Shown: piece after piece, positions 23,800 through 35,436 of the stretch
Numbering within the stretch: position 1 is the stretch's first letter
How the letters are laid out: each line of letters opens with the position of its first letter
Assembly: GCA_951230915.1 (NCBI GenBank)
Contig: OX579642.1
Coordinates: 1,488,001-1,552,000 of the forward strand
Direction: 5' to 3'
DNA from: Antitrichia curtipendula
Taxonomy: Eukaryota; Streptophyta; Bryopsida; Hypnales; Leucodontaceae
DNA: 64,000 nt
Translations under genes and position numbers: made by a program
The notes under the pieces: generated by a model
The model's input: the letters and a program-made list of their open reading frames with translations, nothing else
The model's database searches: none
Told to the model about the DNA's origin: nothing

Positions 23800-26127
23800 A
23801 TGGTGTCGTACGCTGACTCCGTTTGCTTGGCGCACGCTCCTGTGGCGCCCACAAAGTCTGAGGTGGAGAAGGAACTTGCTGCGACGGTCAGAGCGGATGA
23901 CGTCGTGGAGCCAGAACTTGTCGCGGCAGCAACAACTATGGGCCAGCACGACCGCATTCACCCCACCATAGCGCGTCCAGGAGAGGTACTTCCTGAAGGT
24001 TTTTCTTGCAGCTGCTCTGGGTTTTTGCTCAACAATAATTTTCTTGAGGTCAAAGTGAATCAGGACATAGTGAAGAGAGACACAGAATATTTTCAGAAAC
24101 ATGCTGTAGTTGCGTACTTCGTAGGAGGCAGGATCTCCTCTGATGCCATGGTTCAATGGACCAAAACGCTGCAAAAGACGGTTGGGGATTGGGTAGGCCT
24201 TGGTCTAGATCTAGAGCGTGGGTTCTTCCAGATCGTAACCAAACAACCCGCGGCCACCCAAAAACTGTTGATGCTAACACCGCATCATTCAAGATGAGGC
24301 ACTTGTATTATTCAAACCTGGACTCCGGGTTTCAACTCTGCCAAACCGGCCGGTCTAAGAGCCCCAACATGGGTTACACTCAAAGACGTCCCGGTGGAAT
24401 TCTTGAATGTGTCAGCGGAACTTGCAGGAGGTCTAGTGTCGGTTGTCGGGATTGACCGCCGCAACCCTTACTTCACGGATCATAGGTTTTGCATCGCGAT
24501 TGCTCCCGATTCAGGCTGGTAGTCTCATCTCGTTGTATCTCATGCGGGTTTGGGCAAGCAAACTCAGATCACCCTCGATTACTGCAATCTCCCTATCAGG
24601 TGTAGATATTGCCTTGACACAGACCACCTTGTTAAAGACTGCCTTGGCCTTCCGAATAAATCTAGTGAGGTAGTGAAGACGTCGGCTGCTGGTGGATCGG
24701 CCGCGGCGACTTCCCAGCACAGTAGCAGACAAACTCCACGAGCGGAAGAAGAAGTCAGTTCCGGCGTCGGCCATCTTCTCCCAAATCAGAGATTCTCAGC
24801 CTCCGCCCAACTCGGCAGATCCGGTTCCTCGGCACGTCCAAGGGTAAGCGTCCCGACTGCCTCAAGACAGGTCCCTGCCGCGAGCCTTGCCTCCTCCCAA
24901 CCTCCGATTCACCAATCAAAAGCTGTCTCCCCGACCAATAACTCAAATGCTGAATCAGGGGGTGACTCTTAAGAAGCGGATTCTCGACTTACGCCCCTGT
25001 ACAAATGGAATGGCTGGGAGAAGGTACATCGAGGTCCTAGGAGGAGAGGCCCGAAATTCATCCCCAACCAACCGAGGAAACAAGATGCCGCTGCATTATG
25101 GATCTGAAGCGCATATGCTGAAGTCTCGGTCAACTTATCCTCGGGCCCAGGGCAATCGTCGTCATCCCAGAAAGCTCCTGGCCAGGGGCCCCAAAAGCAT
25201 CCATTCTCCACAACCGACCCATGTCGAAGGGAGGGTCCCAACTCCGGCCAAGGAGCGCATTCATAGCCCCCACCCGAACTTCCCACTCCCACTCCTGAGA
25301 CTAACCCCTCTCCTGTCGTTGTAGTCATCCTGGCTGGTTCCAATGGAGACACAGATGCGGCCTTATCGAAGATGGACTGGGCTCCATCTACTGCTCAAAA
25401 AAAAAATACTGCGATAACTACTTGCCCCTCAAGTGAATCCAGTGACGACCTCGCCCTTCCTGGTGACCTATACATCCAACCCAAGGATGTGCCATCCCAA
25501 GTGACGTCTGAAGCCCTCGTATTGAGCATCCCACCTCAAGCTAATTCTGGACTCCATGGTGAGGTTAGGCCAGCGGTGATCCCCCCCATCAGTTACCACT
25601 CACCTAATGGTGTCTTGATGCCAGCCGAGGTTACCTTGGCCCCCATCCGGATTCAATTTGATCTCAATGGCACAGCATCCAGACAATCTGATTCTGTCCA
25701 GCTCGATGGCACCTCTGGCATTGCAGCAACGTCACCGAGAGCTAGCACCGTCCTACAAGCACCCCCCATCCTGAATGCAGGTTCATCGGAGATTGCTGAC
25801 CCGGCAATAACTGGCCAATGGGCCAACACCTGGAACTCTCTCCCAGAGAACGCCCATGTTGAGATTGTCGAGTGGTACCGGGGCAAATGCGGCACTGAAG
25901 CTAGTGGTGGCTTTCTCACCTCCAAAGCCACCCAACTCTCAGACTTCCAACTACTGCGGAGGGCTAACATCTCCAATTCCGCCAAGAAACGGCGCGCTAC
26001 TATTCTGCAATCTAGGCATAACACTCCAGGGCGGCCTGAGGCGAGAGAATCGGCTACCCCGCGTGAGGGAGATGCAAGAGAAACGATCCGGGGACCTCTG
26101 GTATTCCTTCAAAACCCCAATTTTTGA
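23800..26127 (+). pseudogene. LINE ORF1, CCHC nucleic-acid-binding protein, broken
   Basis: One frame of about 775 codons with five internal stops: TGA 24295, TAG 24520, TAA 24970, TGA 25105 and TAG 25264. The N-terminal part (VVAYFVGGRIS near residue 104, then W and FFQI) resembles the DUF4283 region of plant L1 ORF1 proteins. A CCHC knuckle (CRYCLDTDHLVKDC) lies near 24600-24645. The C-terminal half is low complexity, rich in S, P and T. The protein would coat the LINE RNA. It ends one base before the ORF2 start, suggesting coupled translation as in related elements. Confidence 0.72.
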
Positions 26128-26128
26128 A

Positions 26129-29100
26129 ATGAAAGTTACAATTATCATGCAAAACCTCCAGGGGGTTAATGACCTTGGAAAAGTTGATGTGGTTAAGAAC
26201 TACTACTGGTCTCTTCGTTCTAGTCTAGATTTTCTATGCTTCCAGGAACACAAGCTCCGAGGTTCCCGCTTACTGGCCTTTGGAGATGCTATATGGCCCC
26301 GAGCCAAATTTTTTGGCAAAGAGGCCGCACTTGGTTATGGCCACTCGTTAGGAGACGATGGTGCTAGCAAAGGTGGCGTATGTCTCTGGGTGGCGCCAGC
26401 TATCCACCATCTCATCTCCTATTTAGGCTTCTCTCGTTGCGAGAGAGCCCAGTGGGTGCGTTTAAGTGGCACCCCTGGAGGCGACTTATCCGTCCTTAAC
26501 GTTTATGCCTCTACTATTGAAAGAGAGCGCATTGAGCTATGGATCGAACTTCTGGCAACCTTAGCTTCAGATTGCAAATGGTTATTATGTGGGGACTGGA
26601 ACTTTGTGGAAAACAGGGTTGACAAATCCAATTGGTGTGGTAAGCTTATATCCACTGCTGAACATCAAGCCTTTGACCAACTTCGTGGAGCACTCAACCT
26701 ACGTGACCACTTTCCCAGTTCCAATCCTATAAAATACTCTTGGGACAATCGTCGGACGAATGGTGTCAAGATTCTAGCAAGACTTGATCGTATCTATTCC
26801 TACCTTCCCTCAGAGGGGCAACTGAGCCCGGTTGCTGAATACTTTATCAAAGGCGATTGTATCCACTCTGACCATCTGCCTGTCTGGGGTAAATTCCTCT
26901 TCCAGGCCACTGTTCCCAGGAAGTCTTCATATAAAATGAGCTCAAGGTATTTTGATGACGCCATCGTAAAGTCCAAGATTGAGCAAATATGGATGACCAA
27001 CCATTCTTTAGGCTTTTTTGGGAAATTACGAAGAGTGGTAAAATATTACAAAGAATATTGCATTAGAGCTGCGAAATCACAAAGGGTGGAAGAATCTCAT
27101 TTGCGTGCCCAACTTCAAGAGGCTGTAGAAGGCCTCCAAGCCGACCCGTCTAATGGAGATTGGCAGAGCCGCCTCAGTGACCTCGGAGAGAAACTCAGTG
27201 TGGTTGAGAAGCACCATGTGGAAGGCCTAAAGATTTGTAATAGGATACGGTGGAAGAAGGTTGTTGATGCTTGCTCAAAGGAATTCTTCCAAGCGCACAA
27301 AGACCGTGGCGATGGATCCCGTATTATGGAGTTAGAAGACGCAGATGGGACTATGCACTCCAATCAAATCCAACTTGAAAAGATTTGCTCGGAATTCTAC
27401 TCCAAAATGTACACAGCCGAACCCTGCTCCCCAGCTCGTGAAGGAGCGGAGATCTTCTGTCTTCGTGGAGTCTCGGGTCGCGTTTCAGAAGTACTTCAAA
27501 ACTCTCTCAAGCGCCCCTTATGTCTAAGTGAATTAGAAGAGGCCCTGAAAGGCATGGACGAAGATAAAGCCCCGGGACCTGACGGTGTCATTATAGCCTT
27601 TTTCAAGAAATATTGGGAAGTGATCAAGGACGATTACTTTTCCATGATTTCCACAGCAATCCTTTCCGACACTATGCCCACAGGTCTTACTAGCGGACTC
27701 ATCACCTTACTACACAAAGGAGGGGAACGCGAGAAGCTTTCCAATTGGCGTCCCATTACATTATTAAATGTATCTTACAAGATCTATGCTAAGGCCCTTC
27801 AGCTCCGTCTACAGCCGGTCCTAATGGAAATAATCACCCCGGATCAATCAGCCTTCTTGCCGATGAGGTTTCTCCTTGACAATATTTTGCTTATTCATGA
27901 AACTCTCGATTGGGCGATTCACTCAGGGCAACCTGTTGTATTCCTCAAGCTTGACTTCAGTAAAGCATTTGACATGGTCGATCTAGGGTTTTTGTTCCGA
28001 ACCATGACGGCCATGGGCTTCCCTCCAGAGTTCATTGCTATGGTGAAGCTGCTCTTTCAGGACGCTCAAGCCGCGGTAAAGATAAATGGAGCGCACTCCC
28101 CCTCCTTCCAGATTCAAAGAGGTGTCCACCAAGGTTGCCCTCTTGCCCCTTATCTTTTCCTTATTGTCTCGGAAGTTTTAAACTCTATGGTTAAACTTGG
28201 TATTTCAAATGGAACAATCAAAGGGATCAAGCTTCTAGTTGAAGACAGGCAGCAAGTCATGTCCCAGTTCGCGGACGACACATCCATGACCCTGCTAGGA
28301 GAGGAGAATGTTATTCGCAGCATCATTTATACCTTGGATGCTTTTTGCCTAGGTTCGTGTTTAGTCATGAATTGGGATAAATCATGTGGTTACTGATGGT
28401 CATTTGATGGTTTGGGTCGCCTCCAATGGACCGACCAGATGCTGATTCCTTGGGCTGAGAAAGGTGATGTCAGCAAGCTCCTTGGATCCATTTTTGGTCT
28501 CGACTTGAGCTCGAGCAACATGGACTCCTTTCTGCTCGACAAAATACACAAGAAACTGGAGTTCTGGTGCACTGCCAAGATAAATACAACTGGGCGCGCT
28601 ATCGTGGTCAATCATGTGCTCCTTTCCACCTTGTTTTTCTTCATTGCCATTTGGGCTGGAACAATTGCAGGTGTAGCTAAGTGCAAAAGTGCTATTCAGA
28701 ACTACATGTGGTCTGGGTCATTACACCGCTCTAGGGCAAAAGTGGCATGGCTGCAATGCTGTCAAAGCAAAACAAATGGAGGGTTAGGGCTCATTAATCC
28801 AGTTGATGCTCTGGTGGCACTCATGGCAAAATGGATTCTCAAAGCTTGTGAGCCCAACAGCTCCAACCTTCATGTTCTCTTAAGGTTTAGGTTATCCCAT
28901 TTTCAACCCTACAGTGGTGGTAACTGGAGCCCAAGCCTTGATTTCTTCACCCTACCGAAATTTCAGGTGAAGCAAGGCTCTAAGACCTGGAATAGAGCCT
29001 GTGAAGCATGGAGGAAAATTGCTAGCCACGTGATTCCCTGTCAACCCACTCTTCCAGAGGAATTACTTAGTGAGTCCTTTTGGTGGTCGTCAACATCTCC

Positions 29101-30439
29101 CCAAATTGGTCCAGGCTTCTCTCGGATACGTGTAGCCAAGCTCCACAGAAACGGACTAAGCAGGATTGGTGATGTCTGGACGGGCTTAGAGTTCCTGTCC
29201 AAATCTGAAGCCTCTGCTCAATTCGGCTTATTGCCTGAAGAAGGAGGGGCGTGGGATGCCTCCATCGCTTCCCTTCAAAGTACCTGGGGGAATCTCCTTT
29301 CTCCTACCTACCCTCCACCTAAAGACAACGAATGGCTGGGCTGCTTCAGCCATGACGACACCAGCCTCCCGTCTGTGATTGTTCAATCTAAGCCTACTCT
29401 TCGACTCACCATCGGTGGTCCACCTCGGGATTGGATTCTCCCCAGAGATACCCGCCTCCTAGCTACCCTCCCGTTATCTGGTATGATGGTGGACATTCAC
29501 CCGGGCCTTCAGTCTCCAGACTCCAAATCTGCCTCTTTTAGTGGCACCTTCCACCGTGTGCGGGTATCAAGCATCATTCAAGGTTCATTGAAAAAGCCCA
29601 CCTTCTTGTTTTTTGGCCGTGTAGACCATCTTGAATGGGACCCTCACAAGTTGCAGTGGCCGTCAAGTCAAGGAGCAGTTCCATTTCTACACTTTAGTGC
29701 TAAAGGAGGCAGAGACATGCTTCGCGAGAAACACGTCATCCCAAACGTCATAGAACGAAAATGGCAAGGAATTCTCCCACTCTCGCATAGACTCCGTTGG
29801 CATTCTGTGTGGATGAAATTTCGTGCGCCCAAGGAAGCGGGGCTCTTGTGGCTTGTCTGGCACCGAGCTGTCGCAGTTAACGCATGGCGCGGAAGAATCA
29901 ATCAAGGCATCGACACAGGCTGCCTAGTATGTCCTCGTCACACGTTCGAATCCATTCTCCATCGGTTCTGGGAATGCTCTTCATCACAGCAAGCTTGGCA
30001 ATGGGGGATTCATATTATTAACACCCTTGTTACTTCGAAGGACGCCCGGGGTCCATGGCAGCCTCTTACCTGGAAACAAGGTATTTTTTCTGACAGGGTT
30101 CCTCGTAAGTTTAACGTTGTCAGCAGCATGTGGGCGGCCCTCAAGACCGTCATCCTCTAGACAATCTGGATTGAGCGTAACGACTCTGCCTTTAACGCCA
30201 TCCTTTGGAGACCTGTCAAGCAGATGCAGAGAATTTGGCTGGGATTTGTGGACTATGGGCGTCTGGAATGGGATAAGGCCCAAAAGTTGATGACTAATCG
30301 TCCTGATCTTGCGGTGGCTACTAGAGCCAGATTCGAGCAACGTTGGTGTCGTAATGGTGTTGTTGCTACTATGATTGATGGCAATCCTCGGTGGACTCTC
30401 TCTGGCCCTAGAGCTAGCTTCATCTTCCAGCTTCATTAG
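26129..30439 (+). pseudogene. LINE ORF2: endonuclease and reverse transcriptase, broken
   Basis: About 1436 codons in one frame from ATG 26129, with TGA at 28394 and TAG at 30158. The APE-type endonuclease lies in the first 260 residues: NLQGVND, CFQEHK, LLCGDWN, LDRIYS and SDHLPV. The reverse transcriptase spans about 27550-28400: KAPGPDG, WRPITLLN, FLKLDFSKAFD, QRGVHQGCPLAP and the catalytic QFADD. The TGA comes soon after FADD. A zf-RVT-like region (LVWHRAVAVNAWRGR, CLVCPRHTFESILHRFWEC) is near the C-terminus. The frame is also open upstream to 25856, but ATG 26129 fits the endonuclease start. It would nick target DNA and prime cDNA synthesis; this copy cannot make full-length protein. Confidence 0.85.
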
Positions 30440-30565
30440 TTTTGTTTTGTTTTGTTGTGTTGTTTGTTTGTTCTTTTCTGTCCTTTTCTGGCTCTTTTCC
30501 CAGGCCACTTGTGGCTGGGGTTTGTATTTTACCTCTTGCAGTAAAGGTCTCCCTTTATTTGTGTC

Positions 30566-30583
30566 AAAAAAAAAAAAAAAAAA
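30566..30583 (+). repeat. LINE poly(A) tail
   Basis: Eighteen A bases follow TTTGTGTC; the last bases overlap the right target duplication, which ends at 30593. Confidence 0.85.
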
Positions 30584-30593
30584 TGGAATTTCC

Positions 30594-31339
30594 AAATCTG
30601 GAGTACATAATTAAACTCAAAAGTAAGTAGTCATCATATTGCCGATTTTCATAACCGGTTGTTGATTTTTCAACACTAATGTGCCACAGTCCCATTGGCA
30701 ACCCATCACCATTGCCATTACACGTTGCAACTCATAACCTTCTTTCCTTTCAACTTGCTTCCTACCCCCTTGGATCATGGACATCAAAGGTTGTAATTGA
30801 AAAATTTATAATTGGTTTTGTATAGTAACCTATTCACCGCTAGCGGAGCTCATTGGTTATCTAATACATAGATTAGTGTGAAAAATTTAGTAGGGGACAA
30901 TCTAATCAGAGCCTATTTAAGTTAAGGTTGTATATTTCAATTTTTGGGGCAATGCATACAACAATTTTCCATGGAGTGTTGCGGCTCCTTATGTGCATAG
31001 ACATGGATGAAACATCAAAAATATGGATGATGATCCATTTATTCCTCCAATTATGTGCCTATTCATCCCAAATGGAACAATGCTCTTAGAATTCTTTTAG
31101 CAATTTAGCAATTTCAATACGTTGAGAAGTGAAGATGTATATTGACATATTCCTTCAAAAATATATTGTGATGCTTTTGAGCATTTGTTGTTTTTCGATG
31201 GGATGGCTACAAATAATTTTGTCATAAATGTGCTTCTTCATCCTTATACTTTGGCTTCAACCATTACCAAACTTTCCCATCCTTTTCATCTTTCAGTTCT
31301 AATGTCATCTCTTAGTATGGTGTAAAAACTTTCAAACCA
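30594..31339. other. AT-rich intergenic DNA
   Basis: No gene or repeat structure is seen. Confidence 0.4.
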
Positions 31340-31625
31340 ATGGAAAATTTTGTTAAAGTGGCAGTATTCTATGTACCATTTTCAGACCGCTTGGTTTAAA
31401 CCGTAAAGGTGATATCTAATACTAGTATAGATTTCAAATTTTTTTATAGATTTCAAAAACCTAAGATTGATATAGATTTCAGACTATGTGATCTAAATTG
31501 TGAAAGTGGCATCTATGACTAGTATAGATTTCAAACATCCAGGGCTATTACATTTCAAACCACCCAGTTTGAATTGTAAAACTGTCAAAGTTAACAAATT
31601 TTGCCATTTTAACGAAATTGCCCAT
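31340..31625. mobile_element. MITE-like element, degenerate copy
   Basis: The ends near 31341 (ATGGAAAATTTTGTTAAAG) and 31625 (TTTTAACGAAATTGCCCAT) are imperfect inverted repeats of the same type as the better copy next to it. The interior has repeated words ACTAGTATAGATTTCAAA and AAAGTGGCATCTA at roughly 55-60-bp intervals. No coding capacity. Confidence 0.5.
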
Positions 31626-31643
31626 ACCAATGCTTTTGTATAG

Positions 31644-31801
31644 ATGGGCAATTTCATTAAAATGGTGATATTATTTTTAAATGGCATGAAAATAGTTCAG
31701 AACGGCCGTTGAAAATCTGTAACTGTCTTATATGGTGAAAATGGCATGCTGTCAAAGTGGTACTTCAGTTGGAATACCGCCATTTTAATGAAATTGCCCA
31801 T
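31644..31801. mobile_element. MITE, 158 bp
   Basis: The terminal inverted repeats of about 29 bp match at 27 positions (left ATGGGCAATTTCATTAAAAT; right the inverted copy ending GAAATTGCCCAT at 31801). ATAG flanks both sides (31640-31643 and 31802-31805), giving a 4-bp target duplication, or 5 bp if TATAG is counted. No coding capacity; superfamily not assigned. Confidence 0.7.
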
Positions 31802-31805
31802 ATAG

Positions 31806-34800
31806 GCAATTGTATATTGCTCAATTACAAACAATTCTATTGAATAAACTTACTAATCACTACATATACAAAATTCAAATACTTCTCCATAATAAAACAG
31901 AGACTTGAATGCTCTAATACTTGTTATAATTATGAAATTTCATCATTAGATGTTTTTCAGTTTTTCTGGAGGGTCGTTTGACCATTTCAAGCCTGTCTCC
32001 AATGCTGGGAACTAGCCCCTATTGTCTAAAATTTTAAGAAAATTTAAATATTGAAAAATTGAATTTTTTTTTAATAATATTTATTAATAATATTTCAAAA
32101 TAAAAAACCGTACCAATTGCAAGACCATAACGCTTGAGTTTCAAAAAGAAGTATTTTCAACTCTTCTAAATGGTTAGATTTCATCTTTTAAACATATTAT
32201 GCAAAAATATGTAGATCCTAAAACTTGCAACTCTCCATAATATGTTGAATAAATAAAATGGAAACACATATAATAAATTTCCAAAATAAAAATTAGATTC
32301 ATGGTTGGAAAAAATAGTAAATAGAAAGAAATAAACAATGATTCAAAATACTAATTTGTTAAGAATTTAGTTATGAAATTAAAAAATATAAATTCCAATA
32401 TTTACAATGTTTTCATAAACAATCTATGTCCTATAATTTATTTTTTCTAAAAATATTAAGAATTGAGTTAAATAAAAGATTTATTTTGGAGTAGAGATTC
32501 TATAACTACCCACAAAATAAAGCTCCTCATAACTTTCATCTCATTAATCAAAATGGAATAATTCAAGATTTTCATGTATATATAAATCTAAAAAAAAAAT
32601 TCAATTCTTTTTTTTGAAAAAAGTGATTTTTTTCGATCTGCCTAGATTGCCTAGGTCTAGAGAAAAACCCACATATCATGCAATAATTTTTTAATCATTT
32701 AGTTAAAAGTTATGAAAATTGTTGCACCTTAAAGAAAAACCTTGTCCTTATGTTGTGTGAAAATTTCAAAGGAAAAAAATGAAAATTCTACTAGTAACAA
32801 GCTACCAAAATCACTCTGTTACCAAAAACGCAATTTGGTCCTTTAGGGGTTAAAGAAAATGAGACTAAAATCTAATTAACTATTATCTAAAGCCTTTATT
32901 TGCACAATGTGTGGTCACTTTGTGATGACACAAAATTATGCTCCTATTGCGTTCCATTTTGTTCATATCATATTCCATTTTGTTTCTAAAAATATCTAGA
33001 TTAATTTTTTGTTGTTGGATGATCTTTCAAGTAAGGATGACTAAAAATGATGACCAAATCATCATTGCCCCTACTTCACAATTCCTAATGTAATGAATTT
33101 GAATTTTTTTTTCCTCTTGAAAATATATAGGTTTGGAATATAGGATCTTGTAGCATTAATGCAAGTCACGATGCACATCCACTTTCTATTATATACAGTG
33201 GTTCATCTAACAACCTTATTGCCTTTTTTTGCTATCATCTTAAAAGAAGAATTCTAATCCCCCTTTGCTGCATATACCCTAATTTCATTTGCATTCTAGA
33301 TGTGATTAGAGTGGTAATCTTCAATGTTGTCAATACTCTCTAGTAGGTTGTAGAAGGCAATCGAGAAAGCAATTGTAGATTTCTTTGTGAATCCTAGGGC
33401 TTTTTCCAATTCCAACCCACTTGTACATCTAAGTACTACATTTGGATGTCTCTTTTGAAAAGTATCCACCCTTTATCACATGATATTCTATCTCTAAAGA
33501 CATGTTGTTTTGGTACATTGTGTAGGATTGTTTGGATGGTATATTTCAGCATATTCAAGGTGATACACAATGCCACATGTTGCATAGACAAGCACTATTT
33601 AACCACAACTAGCTCCTCTATTTATGTCAAGTAGGTTTGATGTCCTAATTTCCTAGATGTAGTTATTTTTCTTTTTTCCAGTCTTGTATGCTAGAAGGTG
33701 GAATTCCAAAAAACTTTCTTGCTTGCCTTGTTAACATATAAGTACCAAATGCATATCTGTCTCTTTCTATTGATCCCTCTTTCGATACTTGTTTTAGATT
33801 TTGTAGGCTAGTGTTATACTGCTACAATCCACTCCTACTCCTCTTCAAAATTATAGCATTTGTCTTTAATAGTTGCTACACTCTTGGGGTAGGAGGCCTC
33901 ATCTAGACATACAAATTCTTGATACTTTAATAATTGATTTATGATTTATGATATTAAAATTAAAATGTGAGAGGATTAAACTAATGAAACAATGTAAGTC
34001 AATTACCCTATTATTGATGAAGCCCCAAACACTTGAAAATCTTTTAATTAGCTTGACAAAATATAAATGAGCTCCACAACTCTTCTGCAAGCTACAGCTC
34101 CTTGCTTCATACAAACCCTTGTTCTAAATTCAATGTGTTGAGAATGACTTTTAAAAAAAAATACTATCACTAAACAATTCATCCATTTTTGAAATCGTTC
34201 AATTATTTATCCAAAGATTATTTGGATTTCATCCATATGTAAAAAATTATGTTTCCTCATCAAAATTTCAGAAATTGCTTTAATTTGAGCAATATATCAT
34301 CCATTTGAAATACATTTGTTTCCTAATGTGGCGTTTTGAATTTTATGATTGTTCCCAAAGTTTGAATGTTACATAATTACTATGCGATACTTGGGACGGT
34401 TATTGTCCAATTTTTGGATTTGTACGATAAATGGAAGATTACTCTAGATTCTTTAAAGTCATCCACAACACAAAATTTGTAATTTTTGCACTTGACCATT
34501 TGAAATTGCACTTATGAACCGTACAAGTGAAATTGACCTTATCTCCGACAAGGGGGGCCTTTTTTCCTTTTGTTTTGGTTCATACAAAATCGTTGAAAAA
34601 AACATTGTTTTTTTTGTACAATTGTGGTGCTTCAGCAACTTCATGTTTCTCTATGTATCGTACACAATACATAGTGTTTTTTTCCAAACAACTTCATAAC
34701 TTCGCAACTTCCACAATGCATTACACTACACAATCATGGAAAATTTACAAATCAAAAGAACTTTCACTGCAACCACATATTACTTTACATAGTCCTATAC

Positions 34801-34905
34801 TGATGTATGCCTAGCTCAATTCTCCTACTTACACATTTTTAAACTAAGTACATCACTCTTATAAGTTCTAGTCAACATAAAAGAGAAATTCAATATGAAG
34901 CAACA
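31806..34905. other. AT-rich intergenic DNA
   Basis: No gene is seen. The word GCAATTTGGTCCTTTAGGGG near 32829 belongs to a scattered sequence family also seen inverted near 19124 and 37223. Confidence 0.45.
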
Positions 34906-35436
34906 TCATTCCTCAATCTTTCGTTGTCCAATTTTTCCAATTGCATCGCAATGTACTCCAACAAATGCGGTTTTGCTAGTAGCAAACTGAACATTGTGCC
35001 CTCCTCCTGATTCCGAGGTACTTGGCCTCTCTCCTCCTGTGGTACAAACTCTTGATTTCTTCCAACGAATGATCAACCCCACACATTGACCTAGACGCTC
35101 TCCTACTAATTCTCCAATCCATATTGTTTCATCCATAACATGTAGTACACGCACGGCAACCTCATGTGGCCATATCTTAACATGATGAAGTTTCATCCCA
35201 CATGTAAAACTAGAATCAATGACCCGTGATCCAACAACAACTTCTCCTTCAGGCATGAGCTGCACAACGTCCTCATTTCTATTTGCTTGCCCTGCACGTC
35301 TTCTAGAAACACCACCTTCAAATAGTCTTGCGCGACATGCTTGGACAATTCTTTCTCCAACACTCCCTTGATTCAGCCTTACTATCGTTGCTAACATTGG
35401 TAATGCCACAAGACTACCAAAACCTCTTCCATCCAT
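34906..35436 (-). CDS. Unrecognised ORF, 176 aa
   Basis: An open frame of 176 codons in otherwise AT-rich DNA, locally GC-richer and with mixed composition (VGSRVIDSSFTCGMKLHHVK, then WPHEVAVRVLHVMDETIWIG). No signal peptide, membrane segment or known motif is seen. A frame this long is unlikely by chance in DNA this AT-rich, so it is probably a gene or gene remnant, perhaps one exon of a decayed element. No inverted ends were found around it. I do not recognise it. Confidence 0.35.
   Translation of the reverse strand: MDGRGFGSLVALPMLATIVRLNQGSVGERIVQACRARLFEGGVSRRRAGQANRNEDVVQLMPEGEVVVGSRVIDSSFTCGMKLHHVKIWPHEVAVRVLHVMDETIWIGELVGERLGQCVGLIIRWKKSRVCTTGGERPSTSESGGGHNVQFATSKTAFVGVHCDAIGKIGQRKIEE

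Larger units (their letters stand above)
23507..30578 (+). mobile_element. Full-length L1-type LINE, inactive
   Basis: About 7.07 kb with a 5' leader, ORF1 (23800-26127), ORF2 (26129-30439), a 3' untranslated region and a terminal poly(A) run of about 18 A, flanked by an 11-15-bp target duplication. ORF2 has endonuclease, reverse transcriptase and a C-terminal zf-RVT region, with no RNase H seen. Five nonsense codons in ORF1 and two in ORF2, with frames otherwise kept, make it non-autonomous. The 3' end matches the truncated copy at 95-602. Confidence 0.85.

Noticed and set aside
26129..30439. LTR or gag-pol retrotransposon interpretation
   Set aside because: APE endonuclease, FADD reverse transcriptase, poly(A) tail and no LTRs or integrase show a non-LTR element.
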